64,000 bases of DNA from Carex sylvatica (Eukaryota > Streptophyta > Magnoliopsida > Poales > Cyperaceae): contig CAXKVR010000449.1 of the NCBI GenBank assembly GCA_964058845.1, positions 51,791 through 115,790 of the forward strand. Direction: 5' to 3'. The notes beneath the pieces are model-generated. The model did no database searches and was not told where the DNA came from. It saw nothing but the letters and a program-made list of their open reading frames with translations. Both the position numbers and the translations under genes were made by a program. Shown here piece after piece: positions 60,442 to 64,000 of the stretch. How positions within the stretch are numbered: the first letter of the stretch is position 1; every line of letters begins with the position of its first letter.

Positions 60442-60895
60442 TCCACAACCAGTGTAATAAAATGCTATACGGCGCATATGCAGTGCTAGGCCGCATAAAA
60501 TCTAACTATGCAGATTTAATATGCGAATTCAGTGAATTCAGTTTCAGAATTAACCAAAACCGCAACACATTTAAAATATCTAATTTTTTTAACAAAAAGA
60601 TCTGGATTCAGACCCATTATTGTTTCTACAAATTTAAATTATAACTCATGTTCATGAATCCAAACCCATGCTGAGTCCACACCCATTAGCTGAGTTTGGA
60701 CTCGTTCAGATGACTCTTACAACGCCTCATGGCTTTTTTTATAGACTGGGGAGCAGTTTAATTGCTCTCTGTTGAAACTGTGGGACTAAGGTTATTCATG
60801 TTCCGATATAATACATTGATTGGCAATTATTTAAATTGGGTCGTCCGAATAAATTTGGGCTGATGCGTTAGTTCTTTTAATGTATATAGCCGTAG

Positions 60896-61746
60896 GAAGT
60901 TGGCTATTCTACTTTCGTAAGTATATGTAGGTAGAGGAGGGTTCAAATGCACTCAAATTTTTGTGCACTCAAATATTCTCTATCTTTCAAATCTTTTTTC
61001 TCCATTTTTATAGTCTAAATAGTCAATCCGAACCGTTATATGCGATCTATATATTAATTTGTGCTTGGAGACCAAATTTTATATTTTTTGAATTTGTTTT
61101 ACTATTTATTAAGCCACTTTGAAAATCGCTGATCCAATGGTCCAGAAAATATAAAATCTGCGATTTTCAAAGTGGCTTAATAAATAGTAAAAAAATTTCA
61201 AAAAATATAAAATTTCGTCTCCAAGCACATTTTAATATATAGATCGCATCTAACGGTTCGGATTGACTATTTGGACTTTGAAAACAGAGGAAAAATATTT
61301 GAAAAATAGGATGCATTTGGGTGCACAAAAATTTAGGTGCATTTGAACCCTCCTCATGTAGGTATATGCTTATAACTCATTTTTGTATTTTCAATATTCA
61401 GATGGTCGATCTGAAGCCCTTAACATGTTCTCCATATTAATATGTGCTTGGAAACCAAATTTTATATATTTTTAATTTTTTTTACTATTTTTTTAGAATT
61501 TTTCAAAACGGTTATAAAAAATATTAAATATATATATATATATATATATATATGAAAATTCTGTTTTGAAAAATTCTGAAAAAATAGTAAAACAAATTTC
61601 AAAAAATATAAAATTTGGTCTCCAAACACATATTAATATGAATAACATGTTGAGCACTTCAGATTAACCATTTGGACATTAAAAATACAAAAACGAGTTA
61701 TAAGCATATACTCTCATATGCTTATGGAAGTAGAATAGCCAACCTC
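60896..61746. mobile_element. Palindromic MITE, GAGGTTGGCTA family, split by another MITE
   Basis: Left end GAAGTTGGCTATTCTACTTT and right end inverted GAGGTTGGCTATTCTACTTC. The left arm breaks at 60933 and resumes at 61356 with ATATGCTTATAACTCATTTT. Its centre has an (AT)n run at 61528-61553. No clear target duplication for the outer element. Confidence 0.85.
60934..61355. mobile_element. Mutator-type MITE nested in the outer MITE
   Basis: Ends GAGGAGGGTTCAAATGCAC and its exact inverse. Perfect 9-bp duplication ATGTAGGTA at 60925-60933 and 61356-61364. 422 bp, nearly fully palindromic. Confidence 0.95.
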
Positions 61747-62439
61747 TACAGTGTAGTATATGCTTTTGTTTTGACTGATTTGAGAAGGAACCATTCATTT
61801 TTTTTATTCTTTTGCTTTTGGTTGATGTGTTAGTTCTTTTAATATTATGGATCTTGGCTGCTACGAGTGTCCGAATTTATCTACATAAATAATAAAAGCA
61901 TAGGTCATATTTGGTTGTAGAGTAAGTGGTGGAGTAAATCTTCTACTCTATTTTTAAGAAGTCAAACGAGGAGTAAATTTAAAGGAGTAAGATGGATTAA
62001 CATTTGAGTTAATTCGGATTAAGTTACTCTATTTCTCTAGGTGGAGTAACTTACTTTACCTGTGGGTTCCGCAATTAGAGTAACACAGTGTTATAATTTT
62101 CTCTCTCTTCATGAGCTTACTCCACCAAACTCCAATCAATCTCTAACTAAACATGATTATTTTAATCTACTTTAGCTTGAAGTAAGAAATTTAATCCGGA
62201 TTAACTTTACTCCACAACCAAACATGACCATAGTAAATATTTAATTGAATTAAGGGTGTTATATTAATATTTTATAAAAGAATCCGTATATACAAGTCCG
62301 CATAAAAATTGACATATGCAGCCGCATACCGTATATGCGGTGGTGGCCTTTCACATACTGCATGAAAACTACATTTTAGAACATTGTCCACAACAGTGTC
62401 TCTGTGGAAGCTCATGATGTCATTCTAAATAACATTCAA

Positions 62440-62705
62440 TGTTGGCTGTTTTTTAAAGTTTAAACCTTCAATCTGAACTGCTCAACATGATACGCATTTT
62501 AAAATGTCCTTGAAGACCATTTTTTTTTTTTTAGAAATTGTTCATTTAAAAAATATAATTTTTTTTTAGAAAAATATAAAATTTGGCTTCCGAGCATAAT
62601 ATGAACATTATGTTAAGCAGTTCTAATCAACTATTTAAATTTTGAAAATGAAAATAAAAGATGTGAGACATGATAAAGTATGAAGGATGTGCCATTTGAA
62701 TCCTC
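62440..62705. repeat. Decayed palindromic MITE
   Basis: Opposed copies of TTGAAGACCATTTT and AAAATTTGGCTTCCGAG flank a T-rich centre. The right end GAGGAGGATTCAAATGGCAC (inverted) resembles the GAGGAGGGTTCAAATGC family. The left end is lost. Confidence 0.6.
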
Positions 62706-62749
62706 CTCCTCCTCCTCCTCCTCCTCATAATAATAATAATAATAATAAT
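62690..62749. repeat. Compound microsatellite (CCT)n(AAT)n
   Basis: About nine to ten CCT triplets run directly into eight ATA triplets. It grew at the right end of the preceding MITE, whose terminal CCTCCTC may have seeded it. Confidence 0.9.
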
Positions 62750-62775
62750 GACGACAACTGTGAATTAGAAAAAAT

Positions 62776-63290
62776 CAGTGTTCCTATAGCAGTTTTGGAC
62801 CTAGAAAGCTAAGCTACGGGATAAAATTGCGCTAATCGAGCTACGGCCGCTATAGCGCTAATAGCTGTCTGCTATGCTACATAGGCTTATGATTTTGCAA
62901 TTTTAATGGGCCTTAATGTCCAGATGGGCTTTTTTACTTTATCAAGCTATATCAATACAATGGAGCATGTGCAGGCTATACCGCTATATCAATTAAATTT
63001 TGTATCATGCATTAATATATGGTAGTGGTGTATTTTGAATATAAAATATATCGATAGTTTTTTAATTAGAGATATTTTGAATGACAATTTGAACTTTGTA
63101 TTAGTAAAATATGAATATTAGAACTTCTTAATCAGTTTGGTGTTTTTTTTTTCTTGTTGAGACATGTTTACTATTAGTAGAAATATAAAATATAATTTAA
63201 AAAGATGCTATTTATGATAGTTACGCTATTCGCTAAAGTTTTTTTTTTTGTCTCCCCGCTATGCCGTTATAAACGCTATTTAGAACCTTG
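62776..63290. mobile_element. hAT-type non-autonomous element with GCTAT words
   Basis: Ends CAGTGTTCCTATAGC and, inverted, CAAGGTTCTAAATAGCG. Flanks GAAAAAAT (62768-62775) and AAAAAAAT (63291-63298) match 7 of 8. Both ends carry GCTATAGCG-like words. Confidence 0.75.
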
Positions 63291-63298
63291 AAAAAAAT

Positions 63299-64000
63299 AC
63301 ACATAAAAATTAAGCAATGTCCTTTCAGAGCATGTGAAATCTAATCTATGCAGCTAACTCTTTGTTGAGTTTTAAACTAAGCAATGTAATTTTAGAGCAT
63401 TATGCATACCATTGTGGCAATATAGATGCTAACATAATAACACTATGTCACGGTTAAAAAGAAAACCAGAATCATTACAATTTACAAGAACAATTGGAAG
63501 AGGTACACGGTGTGTGAAACTGACATCTCGGCCCAGACGAAACGCATTGTGAATTTAGTGAGATGGGCTTTCTTGGCCGATTAATAGGCTTCTGTTAGAG
63601 GATCAAGTGAGGATCAGTTTCAGCTATCTTTGCCTGATTTAACAGAATCTAATGCGCGCATGGGCATGGCCTTCTAGGGTGACCGTGTGGGAGGACCCCA
63701 GCCTATTTTTTTTTTTGTAATCTTTGGTCAACACTTCACAATTATTTATAAAATGAACTGATATAATCGAATCGACTTATACTACTTGGAGGGGATTTCA
63801 AAACTTACCTGATATGATTTGTTAAATATAAATCGGATGATCCTGACAAAACAAAAGATGAATGTTTTCCATGAGATTAATAATAAAAGAAAACAAATCC
63901 TTTATATTGATGGGAAAAAAAGGGACAGAAATAGAAGGAGAAAAGAATTTAAATGAATAGTTAACTTCTTAAACTCCGTTTTTTTTTACAAATCGAACAC
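63299..64000. other. Intergenic, no gene seen
   Basis: No protein family, RNA gene or repeat border recognised up to the window end. Confidence 0.5.

Overview
This window is nuclear DNA from a flowering plant, most likely a eudicot; I cannot name the species. The evidence is strongly AT-rich sequence, genes with GT-AG introns, a plant receptor-like kinase, a LEC1-type NF-YB gene, two family-61 glycosyltransferases, and plant-type transposons (CACTA, hAT, Mutator-like, LTR, SINE-like). Four protein-coding genes look intact. They are a CRLK2-like receptor kinase (5591-9445, +, seven coding exons, 432 codons), an intronless LEC1-type NF-YB transcription factor (16082-16732, -), and a tail-to-tail pair of GT61 glycosyltransferases (48620-51104, +, five exons, 477 codons; 52785-55266, -, three exons, 460 codons).

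Almost everything else is transposon sequence, and many element boundaries can be read to the base because target-site duplications (TSDs) survive. From left to right: the right end of a CACTA element with a broken Ulp1-like protease (1-2568); a hAT-like element (3735-4476); the kinase gene; foldback and Mutator-like MITEs (10.2-15.6 kb); the LEC1-type gene with RY motifs just 3' of it; more MITEs and an AT-rich tandem array (17.8-21.9 kb); and a 2.7-kb solo LTR inserted in a duplicated SINE-like unit (23.1-26.2 kb).

The most unusual feature is a 6.1-kb palindromic element at 27959-34074. It is bounded by a perfect 9-bp TSD (CAGATTTGA) and has a palindromic MITE-like module at each tip. Inside it carries an inverted duplication of the 3' exons of the gamete nuclear-fusion gene GEX1/Brambleberry. 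The left arm later received a 1.3-kb hAT element (8-bp TSD), a Mutator-type MITE (9-bp TSD) and a 60-bp tandem triplication. The left-arm GEX1 exons remain open and spliceable but lack upstream exons. The right-arm copy keeps one more upstream exon but is broken by a lost splice acceptor, a frameshift and stops. A transcript through it would fold into a long hairpin with GEX1 sequence.

From 36.8 to 39.8 kb there is a cluster of short hAT and Mutator MITEs, including two different hAT elements inserted at the same 8-bp target. A full-length 4.3-kb hAT element (40994-45338) still has all three catalytic residues of its transposase, but three frameshifts and one nonsense codon break it. Right of the GT61 pair lie a palindromic MITE, a decayed Mutator-like element with a transposase tail (56551-59040), a nested MITE-in-MITE (60896-61746) and a last hAT-type element (62776-63290). 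All family assignments are by eye; no database search was possible.
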